DNA of 64,000 nt from Elusimicrobiales bacterium. GTDB taxonomy: Bacteria > Elusimicrobiota > Elusimicrobia > Elusimicrobiales > UBA9959. Positions 8,530 to 17,416 of this stretch are shown in pieces. A program made the position numbers and the translations under genes. The notes beneath the pieces were generated by a model. The model ran no database searches, was not told where the DNA came from, and saw only the letters and a program-made list of their open reading frames with translations. The stretch spans positions 671,032 through 735,031 of the forward strand of contig JAQTOU010000001.1 of the NCBI GenBank assembly GCA_028713125.1, given 5' to 3'. Each line of letters starts with the position of its first letter. Within the stretch, counting starts at the first letter, position 1.

Positions 8530-9546
8530 TCAGTTGGGAAGCTCCGGCTCTTTTATCTCCGGAACGGGGCCTGTAAGGCTGTTAAGAAAAGAAAGCAGGT
8601 CCGCTTTTTCCTTTACCGTGAGGTGAAGCGGGACCATCAGCCTGTCCAGGTTCCCGTTGGGCACGCCCCCGCGGTCATAGAAGTCTATGACGGCCTCCAG
8701 GGTTTTCTCAGAACCGTCGTGCAGGTAAGGATAGGTCTGGGCCGTATTTCGAAGCCCCGGAGTTTTGAAAGCCCCCAAGTCCTTCGCGGCCGCGGTCATT
8801 TTATACCGGCCTTCGTCCTTGAATCCGCCCTTCTCGAAACCGACTCCCAGATTGTGGAATCCTCCGTCGGAGAAGGAAGGCCCGCTGTGGCAGGCGCTGC
8901 AATGCCCTTTGCCGTTGAAGACGGCCAGCCCCCGCACCGCCGAAGCGGGCATAGCGCCGGTCTCGCCGCGCAGGTAGCGGTCATAAGGCGAAGGCCCGGA
9001 AATTATGGTGCGCTCGAAAGCCGCTATCGCCTTCCCGATGGCATCGGCGGAGGCGTCGGTGCCGAAAACGTCCCTGAACTGGGCTTTATAGCCGGGGATA
9101 GCGTTCAGCTTCAGCACCACGTTCTCCAGCGTCTCGCCCATCTCTATCGGGTTCGCTATCGGCCCGACGGCCTGGGCCTCGAGCGTGGCGGCCCGGCCGT
9201 CCCAGAACTGGGACTTCATATATGCGGAATCTATAATGGAACCGGAATTCCTCCCGCCCACCTGGCCTTTTATCCCCGTGTCGGTGGCGCCATGGTTCGC
9301 CCAGCCCGTTCCGGGAGCGTGGCAGGTCGCGCAGCTGATAGTATTATCGGCCGAAAGGCGCTTGTCGAAATAAAGCTGTTTTCCCAGCCTTATTTTAGCG
9401 TCCGTCTGAGGATTGTCGGCCGGCACGCTCACGGCCGGACGGATCCCGTTAGAAAGAAACCCTCCGCCGGCTGAAAGCCCGCCCCCCCGCGTCAGCAACA
9501 GCAGCGATCCGGCCGAAGCCAGACAGTAAAATACTATTTTTTTCAT
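8530..9546 (-). CDS. Di-haem cytochrome c peroxidase (CcpA/MauG family)
   Basis: 338 aa, with an N-terminal signal or anchor (about residues 1-27) and two haem-binding motifs, CATCH (about residue 73) and CSACH (about 219), in the order and spacing of bacterial cytochrome c peroxidases. Other family blocks are LGKQLYFDKRLSADNTISC, NSGSIIDSAYMKSQFWDGRA, and FKTPGLRNTAQTYPYLHDGS. It probably acts in the periplasm, reducing H2O2 with electrons from a c-type cytochrome, although MauG-like roles are possible. The ribosome site is GGGGGA. It is the promoter-proximal gene of the operon with the Cyc2-like protein, which suggests that the two exchange electrons. Confidence 0.93.
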   Translation of the reverse strand: MKKIVFYCLASAGSLLLLTRGGGLSAGGGFLSNGIRPAVSVPADNPQTDAKIRLGKQLYFDKRLSADNTISCATCHAPGTGWANHGATDTGIKGQVGGRNSGSIIDSAYMKSQFWDGRAATLEAQAVGPIANPIEMGETLENVVLKLNAIPGYKAQFRDVFGTDASADAIGKAIAAFERTIISGPSPYDRYLRGETGAMPASAVRGLAVFNGKGHCSACHSGPSFSDGGFHNLGVGFEKGGFKDEGRYKMTAAAKDLGAFKTPGLRNTAQTYPYLHDGSEKTLEAVIDFYDRGGVPNGNLDRLMVPLHLTVKEKADLLSFLNSLTGPVPEIKEPELPN

Positions 9547-9588
9547 TAGTCCCCCTTTACGGAAATACTAATTCCGCCTACCAAGGGT

Positions 9589-9617
9589 TTTATACAAAAG
9601 ATCGTTTCAATATGCAA
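9589..9617 (-). promoter_or_regulatory. Sigma-70 type promoter of the peroxidase/cytochrome-porin operon
   Basis: On the minus strand: -35 TTGCAT (9612-9617), 17-bp spacer, -10 TATAAA (9589-9594), about 40 bp before the peroxidase ATG. The rest of the 167-bp gap to argH shows nothing else clear. Confidence 0.65.
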
Positions 9618-9713
9618 CGGAAATATTGCGGGTAAATATTGCCCGGAATTGCTACGCGCGGAGGGAGGTGATTACTGAAATCCCGCCCTGGGTTTAAAGC
9701 CGGAAGGGAGTTG

Positions 9714-10889
9714 TCACTTGAACTTTTCCGCCACTTTCCTGTAGGCGTCCCTGAAGGGCATCCCCTGCTCAACCAGCCTGTAAACTTCCTCGGTGGCGAA
9801 CAGTTCCTCTGAAGGCGCGCACTTCTTCGCGTCGAAACGCAGACCCTCAACCACCACCGACATTATCCCGAGCGCGGCCAGCGCGGCGTCGAGGCAGCTG
9901 AAAAGCGGGCCCTTGGCCAGCTGGATATCCCTGTTATAGCCGGAGATCAGATTGCCGGCCAGGCTCTTTATCTTGAATTCTTCTCCGAGCACAACATGGT
10001 ACTTGCCGCGCACGAGCTCCAGCACGTCGGGGTTCTTCTTCTGCGGCATGATGGAGCTTCCGGTGCAGAAAGCGTCCGGCAGCTTTACGAAGCCGAACTC
10101 CGGCATGCTGTACATGATAAGGTCGGAGGCCAGCTTGTTCAGGTCGAACATGATTTGGGAGCAGAGGTGGGCGATGGCGGCTTCGAATTTATTCCGGCTC
10201 ATCTGGGCGTAGATAGGGTTCCCCATCGCCTTCGAGAAGCCCATCAGGGAGGCGGTCATTTTTTTGTCTATATTCAGCACCGGCACGCCGTAGCCGGCGG
10301 CCGAGCCCAGGGGCGACTGGTCTATCAGCTTAAGCACGGAGTCCGTGAATTTATCGTTATCGGCGGCGGAGTCGGAGAAGCAGCCGAGCCAGGTTCCCAC
10401 CGTGGTCGGCATCGCCCTGCGCATATGCGTGTAGCCGGGGAGAGGTATACGCCCCTGCCTCTTTTGCGCGGACCGCAGGGCCTTCCTGAAGCCCGCCAGT
10501 TTCTGTTTCAGCGTACCCAGGCTTTCTTTCTCGTAAAGCCGGAGTGCGGTGAGCACCTGGTCGTTGCGGGACCGCGCGGTGTGGATCTTCTTCCCGGCGT
10601 CGCCGCATTTTTTGACCAGGAAGTTCTCGATAGCGGTATGGCAGTCTTCGTCCTCTTTATTAATGACGAAAGCGCCTTTTTCGTCGAGCCGCAGTATTTC
10701 GCGCAGGCCTTTCTCCAGGCCGGCGAGCTCGGCCCCTGTAAGCAGCCCTATCTTGCGCAGCATTTTGGCGTGCGCGAGGGACGCGGCGCAGTCGTGCTTG
10801 ACCAGCCGCCGGTCAAGGATATAGTCGTCCCCAACCGTGAAAGACTCTATATCCTTGTTCAGCTCGACGCCCTTGTCCCAGAGTTTCAT
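9714..10889 (-). CDS. argH: Argininosuccinate lyase (short form)
   Basis: 391 aa. It catalyses the last step of arginine synthesis, argininosuccinate to arginine and fumarate, in the cytoplasm. The family signature [12 protein letters not shown] lies at about residues 280-291; [10 protein letters not shown] and [13 protein letters not shown] are also present. Its ATG overlaps the argG stop as ATGA, so the two are translationally coupled. The protein stops shortly after [19 protein letters not shown], whereas typical ArgH (about 450-470 aa) continues for another 60-80 residues. No other frame downstream continues the homology, so this looks like a genuine short C-terminus rather than a frameshift. 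Confidence 0.95.
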   Translation of the reverse strand: MKLWDKGVELNKDIESFTVGDDYILDRRLVKHDCAASLAHAKMLRKIGLLTGAELAGLEKGLREILRLDEKGAFVINKEDEDCHTAIENFLVKKCGDAGKKIHTARSRNDQVLTALRLYEKESLGTLKQKLAGFRKALRSAQKRQGRIPLPGYTHMRRAMPTTVGTWLGCFSDSAADNDKFTDSVLKLIDQSPLGSAAGYGVPVLNIDKKMTASLMGFSKAMGNPIYAQMSRNKFEAAIAHLCSQIMFDLNKLASDLIMYSMPEFGFVKLPDAFCTGSSIMPQKKNPDVLELVRGKYHVVLGEEFKIKSLAGNLISGYNRDIQLAKGPLFSCLDAALAALGIMSVVVEGLRFDAKKCAPSEELFATEEVYRLVEQGMPFRDAYRKVAEKFK

Positions 10890-12127
10890 TTTTTACCGCC
10901 GTGTTTCTTCATGATAGCGCTGTGCGCCATCAGCCTGGTGGCGTGGATCTTTATGAAACCCTCGGAGTCTTTCTGGTTGAAGCCGCCCTCTATGTCCATA
11001 CTGGACAGGTCCTTATTGTAGAGTGAACTGGAGCTTTCGCGGCCGGTCACCATGACATTGCCCTTGTAGAGCTTCAGCGTCACGCTTCCGTCGATAGCCT
11101 CCTGGCTCTTGTTGATAGCCGACATCAGGAAATCCATTTCGGGGCTGAACCAGAAACCGTTATAGACCAGCTCGGCGAACTTCGGTGAGAGCATGTCGCG
11201 CAGCCGCATGACTTCCCTGTCCATCGCTATGCCCTCGATATCCTTATGCGCGGCGAACAATATGGTCCCGCCGGGGGTTTCATAGATCCCGCGCGACTTG
11301 ATACCCACGAAGCGGTTCTCCACCATGTCTATCCGGCCTATGCCGTTCTTCGCCCCGAGCTCGTTCAGGAAATTAAAAAGCCTGAGGGGCTCGGCCTCGG
11401 AGCGGCCCTTGTCCAGGTCGGTGACCTTCACCGGTATGCCGTCCTTGAACTGTATCCTCAGGCGGGTCGGTTTGTCGGGAGCTTTTTCCGGGGAAACGGT
11501 CTTGGAGAAGATATCCTCGGTCGGCTCGTGCGCCGGGTCCTCGAGGATCCCGGCCTCGTGGCTGATATGGAGGAGGTTGTCGTCCTCGCTGTAGGGCTTC
11601 TTTATGGTCGAGCTGATCTCGATGCCCTTGGCCTGCGCGTAATTTATAAGGTCGGTGCGGCCCTTGAACTGCTGGAGGAAAGATTCCATCTTCCAGGGGG
11701 CGAGCACCTTTATCTTCGGGTTAAGGGCGTAATAAGCGAGCTCGAACCTGACCTGGTCGTTCCCTTTGCCGGTGGCCCCGTGCGAAACGAAGCCGGCTTT
11801 CTCTTTGGCCGCTATCTCTATCTGCCTCTTAGCTATGATCGGGCGGGCGGCCGCGGTGCCGAGGAGGTAGCGACCCTCGTAAAGGGCGTTCGCCTTGAAG
11901 ATAGGGAAGATATAGTCAGTGACCAGTTCTTTCTTGAGGTCCTCGATATAAACTTTGGAGGCTCCGACCTTAAGCGCTTTCGCTTTCGCTTTCTTGAAAT
12001 CCCCGGCCTGCCCGACGTCGGCTATGTAGGCTATCACTTCGTAGCCCTGCTCCAGAAGCCATTTTAAAATTATGGACGTATCCAGGCCGCCGCTGTAGGC
12101 CAGCACAACTTTCTTGTTTTCTTTCAT
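10886..12127 (-). CDS. argG: Argininosuccinate synthase
   Basis: 413 aa, full length. It ligates citrulline and aspartate using ATP. The N-terminal PP-loop motif [10 protein letters not shown] is at residues 10-19; [17 protein letters not shown] and the conserved [14 protein letters not shown] region are present. Ribosome site AAGGAGA. Upstream, TGTATAAT (about 12167) makes a plausible -10. It forms an argG-argH operon; argininosuccinate made here is the direct substrate of ArgH. No other arginine gene is in the window. Confidence 0.96.
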   Translation of the reverse strand: MKENKKVVLAYSGGLDTSIILKWLLEQGYEVIAYIADVGQAGDFKKAKAKALKVGASKVYIEDLKKELVTDYIFPIFKANALYEGRYLLGTAAARPIIAKRQIEIAAKEKAGFVSHGATGKGNDQVRFELAYYALNPKIKVLAPWKMESFLQQFKGRTDLINYAQAKGIEISSTIKKPYSEDDNLLHISHEAGILEDPAHEPTEDIFSKTVSPEKAPDKPTRLRIQFKDGIPVKVTDLDKGRSEAEPLRLFNFLNELGAKNGIGRIDMVENRFVGIKSRGIYETPGGTILFAAHKDIEGIAMDREVMRLRDMLSPKFAELVYNGFWFSPEMDFLMSAINKSQEAIDGSVTLKLYKGNVMVTGRESSSSLYNKDLSSMDIEGGFNQKDSEGFIKIHATRLMAHSAIMKKHGGKK

Positions 12128-12183
12128 CTGAAGTCTCCTTAAAATCCCTCTAAAAGCTCTCTAATTATACAAAACACGAAGTC

Positions 12184-14502
12184 CTAGCCGGCGGCGGACA
12201 TGATAGCTTTCTGCAGCAGGGCTTTCACTATCTGCACCTTGAAGCCGTTCTTTGTCAGCGGCCTGGCCCCTTTTGCGGCAAGTTCTCCCGCCGCGCGGGC
12301 GGTGCTTTCATCCGCGCGCTTTCCTTCCAGGTAAGCCTCTACGGCTTTCAGCCTGAGAGGCATAGGCGCCACGGCGCTGAAAACGAGCCTCGCGTCTTTC
12401 AGCCTCCCCCCGGAGTAATTAAAGACCGCGGCTAAACCGGCGATAGGGAAGTCTATTGAATTGCGTATCCTGAACTTGTGATAACCCTGGCTGCCGCCCG
12501 GCCGCGAGGCCGGCACGAATATTTCCCGCACCAGTTCGTCCCTGTCCAGTACCGTCGACCTTAGGACGCCGGCGGTAAAGAAGTCTTCCGCCGCGATGGA
12601 CCGGCGGGTAGTTTTTATCGTCGCGCCCAGTGCCGCCAGCGCCGGGGCCAGGTCGGAAGCGTTCACGGCGACGCAGCTGCAGTCGATGCAGCGTTCAGCC
12701 TCCGCGAGCGAACCCTCACGGCTTAAACCTTTGCTTTCCGGGAACTTTGTCCGGCCGCAATGAGTCCCGCAGGCGGCGTTAAGGGCAAGGAGCGGGCTCA
12801 CCCCGGCATGGGCGCTGGCGGCGCTTTTGCCGCCGCCCAGATAAGCTTCTATCGCTCTCGCGGCCCTACGGCCCGCCGCGATAGCGTGTATCACCGAAGC
12901 AGGCCCGCTTACGGCGTCCCCGCCGGCGAAAACCCCGGGCAGGTTGGTGGCCTGGGTGGCCTCATCCGCGATAATGACGCCCCGCCGGGTTTTGACGCCT
13001 TTTGCGTAGTCTAGTTCAGCGGATTGGCCGATAGCAAGTATGACCTGGTCGGCTTTTACCGTCTGTTCGCGCGCCGCGTCGAAAACCGGATTAAAGCGGC
13101 CCTCCTCGTCTAAAACAGAAGTACAGGCTATAAAATCCATTCCTTTAACTTTCCCGCCATCTTCAAGGACGCGCTGCGGCCCCCAGCCGGCCAGTATGCG
13201 GACCCCCGCCTTCACTGCCTCGGCTATCTCCGCCGGGAAAGCCGGCATCGCGTCCCTGGCCTCGAGGCAGACCATCGTCACTTTCCGGGCGCCCGCGCGG
13301 CGTGCGGTTACCGCCACGTCCACGGCGACATTCCCGCCGCCGATCACAAGAACGCTCCTCCCCACCGCGGGCTTGCTTTCCGTCAGGAAAGCCATGCCGG
13401 AGGTTAGCAGTTCCGACTTCTCAAGAGGGATTTTTTTCTGCGCCCAGCCTCCGGTGGCGAGGAAGACGCTGTCATAATCCCTGCGGAGCGAGCGCAGCGA
13501 CCGCCCTTTGCCGCCGATTTCCGTATTGAGTTTAAAAACTATCCCTATCGCTTCAAGCGCCGCTATCTGGGCGGCGACCAGCTTCCTGGGCAGGCGGTAA
13601 GCCGGGATAGCGTAAGCGAGCATTCCGCCCGCGCGCGGCAGCCTGTCGAACACGGTAATTTGGTGGCCAGCCATCCGCAAATAATAGGCGGCCGCCAGCC
13701 CGGCGGGCCCGGACCCCACTACCGCTATTCTTCTCTTTGTCCGCTTCGCCGGCGGCTTCATGAGCGCGGCGGAGTGAGCGAGGATATGGTCCCCGACGAA
13801 ACGCTCCATAGCGCGGATAGAAACAGCCTCGTCGAACCCGCCGCGGTTGCACTTGCTTTCGCACAAATGCGGGCAGACGCGGCCGGTCATGGCCGGCAGC
13901 GGGTTATTATTGAGAATCGTACCGGCCGCGCCGTCCATGTCCCCTTTTCTCACGCGGGCCATGTAGTCGGCTATACCGATGCTGCCAGGGCAGGCCGCCG
14001 TACAGGCCGGGGCGGCCACGCGCGCGCCGCCGAAGACGGAATGATAGCGGTTCTCGCCGAGGAGCGCGCCGCAATGGGTTCCGCCTTTCCTGAGGCAATG
14101 GAACTGGTCGTCCGGCATGCGGTAGTACCAGCATCTTGGCTCCTGGCAGAGATTCCCGGCGATGGTAGCCATGTTCCTGAGCTGCGGTGAAGCCACGCTG
14201 CGCGCGGCCTCGGCCAGCGCCTTGTACTTCCCGGCTATGGTTTTGTGCGCGGCTATATCGTGCAGAGTAGTAAGCGCGCCGATGCGCAGGCCGCCTTTCT
14301 CCTCCGAGATATAGCTCAGCCCGGGAATAGTTTTAAGGTCCACTACCAGCGAAGGACTTTCTTTGTGGATCTTGTCCTTCAGGGCGCCCAGCGCGTCCGT
14401 GCCGCCGGCAAGAGCCAGCGCCCGGCCCGTCGAGGCGGAGAGAGCGGCGGCCGCTTCTTTAAGGGTCTTCGCCGAGAGATGCTCGAATTTTTTCATCGCC
14501 AT
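12184..14502 (-). CDS. Molybdenum hydroxylase FAD subunit with embedded GltD-like Fe-S/NAD(P)H oxidoreductase module
   Basis: 772 aa, composite. Residues about 1-160 are the N-terminal FAD-binding half of a CoxM/XdhB-type subunit (AGGTDALGAL; ATIAGNLCQEPRCWYYR) and carry cysteines arranged as in 4-hydroxybenzoyl-CoA reductase beta. At YHSVFGGARV the domain is interrupted by a GltD-like module. That module has Fe-S cysteine motifs (CTAACPGSIGI, CPHLCESKCNR), an FAD-binding GSGPAGLAAAYYL (about 263), an NAD(P)H-binding GGGNVAVDVA and a terminal GGDAVSGPASVIHAIAAGRRA (about 548-570). The CoxM fold then resumes at CSCVAVNASDLAPALAAL and ends with its C-terminal domain. It probably links the hydroxylase to NAD(P)H or ferredoxin. 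The gene is the last of four; it starts three bases after the large subunit. Confidence 0.88.
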   Translation of the reverse strand: MAMKKFEHLSAKTLKEAAAALSASTGRALALAGGTDALGALKDKIHKESPSLVVDLKTIPGLSYISEEKGGLRIGALTTLHDIAAHKTIAGKYKALAEAARSVASPQLRNMATIAGNLCQEPRCWYYRMPDDQFHCLRKGGTHCGALLGENRYHSVFGGARVAAPACTAACPGSIGIADYMARVRKGDMDGAAGTILNNNPLPAMTGRVCPHLCESKCNRGGFDEAVSIRAMERFVGDHILAHSAALMKPPAKRTKRRIAVVGSGPAGLAAAYYLRMAGHQITVFDRLPRAGGMLAYAIPAYRLPRKLVAAQIAALEAIGIVFKLNTEIGGKGRSLRSLRRDYDSVFLATGGWAQKKIPLEKSELLTSGMAFLTESKPAVGRSVLVIGGGNVAVDVAVTARRAGARKVTMVCLEARDAMPAFPAEIAEAVKAGVRILAGWGPQRVLEDGGKVKGMDFIACTSVLDEEGRFNPVFDAAREQTVKADQVILAIGQSAELDYAKGVKTRRGVIIADEATQATNLPGVFAGGDAVSGPASVIHAIAAGRRAARAIEAYLGGGKSAASAHAGVSPLLALNAACGTHCGRTKFPESKGLSREGSLAEAERCIDCSCVAVNASDLAPALAALGATIKTTRRSIAAEDFFTAGVLRSTVLDRDELVREIFVPASRPGGSQGYHKFRIRNSIDFPIAGLAAVFNYSGGRLKDARLVFSAVAPMPLRLKAVEAYLEGKRADESTARAAGELAAKGARPLTKNGFKVQIVKALLQKAIMSAAG

Positions 14503-14505
14503 AGA

Positions 14506-16872
14506 TCAGGCCTTCCCCAGCGCTTTCAGCACTTTTTCCGGTTTGACCGGGATATCGTCTATCCTCGCGCCGATAGCGTTATAAATAGCGTTAAGCACCG
14601 CGCGCGGGGTGCAGGTGACCGTGCCCTCGCCGATGCCGCAGGCGCCGTACTCGCCGGCGCCCCTCCAGACTTCCAGGAGGGCCGGGTCTATCTCCGGCAT
14701 GTCCGCCATCGTCGGGATCTTGTAGTCTATCCAGTTGAAATTCAGCGGGACGCCGGTGGCCTGGTCGTAAATTATCTCCTCGGTCAGCGCCTCTCCCACC
14801 CCTATCACCTGGCCGCCTATCTGCTGGGCTTCCGCGCCCGAGGCGTACATCACGGTGCCGCAGTCGTTCAGCACGACCAGCTTCAGAACCTGCACGCGGC
14901 CCGTGGCGGTATCGACTTCAACTTCGGCGAAATTTGCGATATAGGGAACGCCCGTCTTTTCAGAGTTAGGAGCCCTGCCCATTTCTACCACTACGGGGAG
15001 CATATCGCCCTTCATGAAAACATCCTTGACCGTCATGCCTTTGGAAGGCGCCGCTTTGCGGAAAACGCGCCCGCCGGCTATATCGAGGGCTTCGGGCGCG
15101 GCCTTCATAAGCTTCGACGCTTTCTCGAGGAGGCGCTGTTTCACTTCCATGGCGGCGCGGGCCACCACCTCGGACTGAAGGTAGGAAACGGCGCTGTCCG
15201 TCTGAACGCAGTCCTTAAGGCTGGTTTCGGTGTCGACCGTGTGCGGCCAGACTATATCGTCGGTAGTTATGCCGAGGAAGCCCATCGCTTCGGCGCAGCC
15301 AAGCACATTGCAGGTATTTGAACCCGTACCGGTCTCGACCGTGGGCGCGTCCAGGACCACGCTGCAGTCGGGATTGACCGTAATTCTTATGCGGATCTCG
15401 CCGCGCCGCGCTTCCTGCCATTCGGCATGCCAGGCCGGGTGGAAAGAAAAGCCCACGCCGCGCTTTTTGGTCCGGTCATACGACGGCCCCTTGCCCGGCT
15501 TATGCCGTTTTTCCTTCCAGCCTATCCTTTTCGCGCCCGCGCAAAGCACCGCGGTCAGGCTCCTGTCCGGCAGGCCGCCCCACTCGTGGCCGAAATTCTT
15601 AAGCGCGAGATCTACCGGATCCATCTTTAGCTTCTCGGCGAGCATATCCACTACGTGGCCGAAGATAAGGTTGAACTGGGAGTTCCCCACCCCGCGCATC
15701 ATGCAGGCGGGCAGCTTGTTGGTATAAACGCCGTAGGTCTCCATCCTGACATTAGGGATATAGGCGAGCGCCACCTCGGTGATCTCGGTCGGCGCGAACT
15801 TCATCGCGAACATAGTATGGTCGGCGTAAGCCCCGGAATTCCCTATCCCTTTGAAATACATCGAAATGATGGTCCCGTCTTTCCTTGCGCCGATCTTCCC
15901 GGTGTAGATGGCCGGCTGGCGCGAGTCGTGGAAACTTTCGCGGCGTGAGTGCCTGAATTTTACCGGCCGGCCGGATTTCCTGGAAAGAAGCGCGGTGAAA
16001 AGGAAGAAAGGCTGATCGCCCGTATCGCCGCGCCCGAACTGGCCGCCGACATAGGAGCTGATCACGCGGACTTTATTGATCGGCAGGTTCAGCATCTGGC
16101 TGATATGCATCCTGCTCTGGTCCGCTTCGTAGGAATTGGACATCACGGTAAGCTTGTCCTCTTTCCAGTCCACGAGGCAGCACCAGTTGTCGAGGGAGGC
16201 CTGCGTTGCGTTATGGTGCACGGAGGTGGCCTCGACGACGACTTCCGAACCCGCGAAGCCTATATCGACATCTCCCTTATCCACGAATATATCCGCGCCG
16301 CCGACCGGGTCTTTGGGAAGGATATTGTTCGGGGAGATCTCGGGATGGATGACCGGCGCGCCGGGCTTCATGGCCTCCAGCGGGTCGAGGACGAAAGGCA
16401 GAACTTCCCACTCCACCTTTATAAGTTTCAGAGCCTCTTCGGCTATCTGCTCGGTCTCGGCCGCCACCACCGCGCCCACCTCGTCGGTGGCCCAGCAGGC
16501 GTGGTCGCCCAGGACCCGGCGGTCGCGGAAATGGCGCCACATCATGCGCTCGTAGGAAACGGTGTCCACCCCGTCGGTCCAGCCGGCGCTGGTAGGCTTC
16601 AGGGAGCAAACTTCCGGGTCTTTGCAGGTAAGAACGGCTTTTACGCCGGGCAGTTTTTCGGCGAGGCTCGCGTCTATGCTTTTTATCCGCGCATGCGCGT
16701 AAGGGCTGCGCATTACCTTGGCGTAAAGCATGCCTGGAAAGCGGCTCTTAAGCGTGATATCGTCTACGAACTGCACCTTGCCCGAGGCTTTCTCCATCGC
16801 GTCGATGCGTGGGCGGTAGGCGCCTATGAATTTGCGGGCGGTACGGGGCGTAAAGGGGCTCGGCGGGGTCAT
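14506..16872 (-). CDS. Molybdenum hydroxylase large (molybdopterin-binding) subunit
   Basis: 788 aa, xanthine dehydrogenase/CoxL family. An N-terminal a/b hammerhead domain (GKVQFVDDITLKSRFPGMLYAKVMRSPYAHARI) is followed by the Mo-cofactor-binding domains: GGQFGRGDTGDQ, MMRGVGNSQFNLIFGHVVDML, ETGTGSNTCNVLGCAEAMG and the C-terminal GAGEYGACGIGEGTVT, which holds the catalytic-glutamate GEG block. Substrate is not predictable. Neighbours (Fe-S subunit, FAD subunit, amidohydrolase) suggest oxidation or reduction of an N-heterocyclic or aromatic compound. It overlaps the Fe-S subunit gene by four bases (ATGA). Confidence 0.92.
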   Translation of the reverse strand: MTPPSPFTPRTARKFIGAYRPRIDAMEKASGKVQFVDDITLKSRFPGMLYAKVMRSPYAHARIKSIDASLAEKLPGVKAVLTCKDPEVCSLKPTSAGWTDGVDTVSYERMMWRHFRDRRVLGDHACWATDEVGAVVAAETEQIAEEALKLIKVEWEVLPFVLDPLEAMKPGAPVIHPEISPNNILPKDPVGGADIFVDKGDVDIGFAGSEVVVEATSVHHNATQASLDNWCCLVDWKEDKLTVMSNSYEADQSRMHISQMLNLPINKVRVISSYVGGQFGRGDTGDQPFFLFTALLSRKSGRPVKFRHSRRESFHDSRQPAIYTGKIGARKDGTIISMYFKGIGNSGAYADHTMFAMKFAPTEITEVALAYIPNVRMETYGVYTNKLPACMMRGVGNSQFNLIFGHVVDMLAEKLKMDPVDLALKNFGHEWGGLPDRSLTAVLCAGAKRIGWKEKRHKPGKGPSYDRTKKRGVGFSFHPAWHAEWQEARRGEIRIRITVNPDCSVVLDAPTVETGTGSNTCNVLGCAEAMGFLGITTDDIVWPHTVDTETSLKDCVQTDSAVSYLQSEVVARAAMEVKQRLLEKASKLMKAAPEALDIAGGRVFRKAAPSKGMTVKDVFMKGDMLPVVVEMGRAPNSEKTGVPYIANFAEVEVDTATGRVQVLKLVVLNDCGTVMYASGAEAQQIGGQVIGVGEALTEEIIYDQATGVPLNFNWIDYKIPTMADMPEIDPALLEVWRGAGEYGACGIGEGTVTCTPRAVLNAIYNAIGARIDDIPVKPEKVLKALGKA

Positions 16873-17405
16873 TTCTTCCCCCCTTCCGTGGTCTCCGAAG
16901 CGTGCTGCACAGCCCGGGCTATGCCGGAATAGCAGCCGCAGCGGCAGATATTACCGGAAAGACCTTCTTTGATCTCCGCCAGAGTAGGTTTAGGATTCTC
17001 GTTCAGCAGGCCTTTCGCCGCCATAACGAAGCCGGGCGTGCAGAACCCGCACTGCAGGGCCGTGCCGTAGCCGGGCTCGCACTGGCCGGCGAAAGCCCTG
17101 ATAACAGGGTCGTCTTTAGGGAGGCCTTCTATGGTCTGTATTTCATGCCCATGCGCCTCTACGGCGAGCTTCATGCAGGATAAAACCGCCTTGCCGTCCA
17201 TAAGCACCGTGCAGGCGCCGCAGGCGCCCTCGTCGCAGGCTACTTTAAGGCCGGTATAGCCGAGCTTTTCACGGAGCAGGAAAGAAAGAGTAGTCTCCGG
17301 CTCCAGGTCGCGGCCAAGTTCGAATTCGTGCTGTTTCCCGTTAACTTTGATAATCACCGGCGACGGCTTCGCCCCGCGCGGCTGCTTCCCGTTTTTTTTC
17401 GGCAT
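16869..17405 (-). CDS. Molybdenum hydroxylase 2Fe-2S subunit
   Basis: 178 aa, CoxS/XdhC type. Plant-ferredoxin cluster motif CDEGACGACTVLMDGKAVLSC is followed by the C-terminal cluster motifs CGFCTPGFVM and NICRCGCY. A Lys/Pro-rich N-terminal extension of about 15 residues precedes the fold. It relays electrons between the molybdopterin site and the FAD subunit. It lies 11 bp after the amidohydrolase gene and overlaps the large-subunit gene, consistent with stoichiometric translation. Confidence 0.94.
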   Translation of the reverse strand: MPKKNGKQPRGAKPSPVIIKVNGKQHEFELGRDLEPETTLSFLLREKLGYTGLKVACDEGACGACTVLMDGKAVLSCMKLAVEAHGHEIQTIEGLPKDDPVIRAFAGQCEPGYGTALQCGFCTPGFVMAAKGLLNENPKPTLAEIKEGLSGNICRCGCYSGIARAVQHASETTEGGKK

Positions 17406-17416
17406 CGTCTCCCCCC

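Noticed and set aside
9590..9850. Minus-strand open frame overlapping the argH 3' end as a possible frameshifted ArgH C-terminus
   Set aside because: Its sequence shows no resemblance to the missing ArgH C-terminal region.
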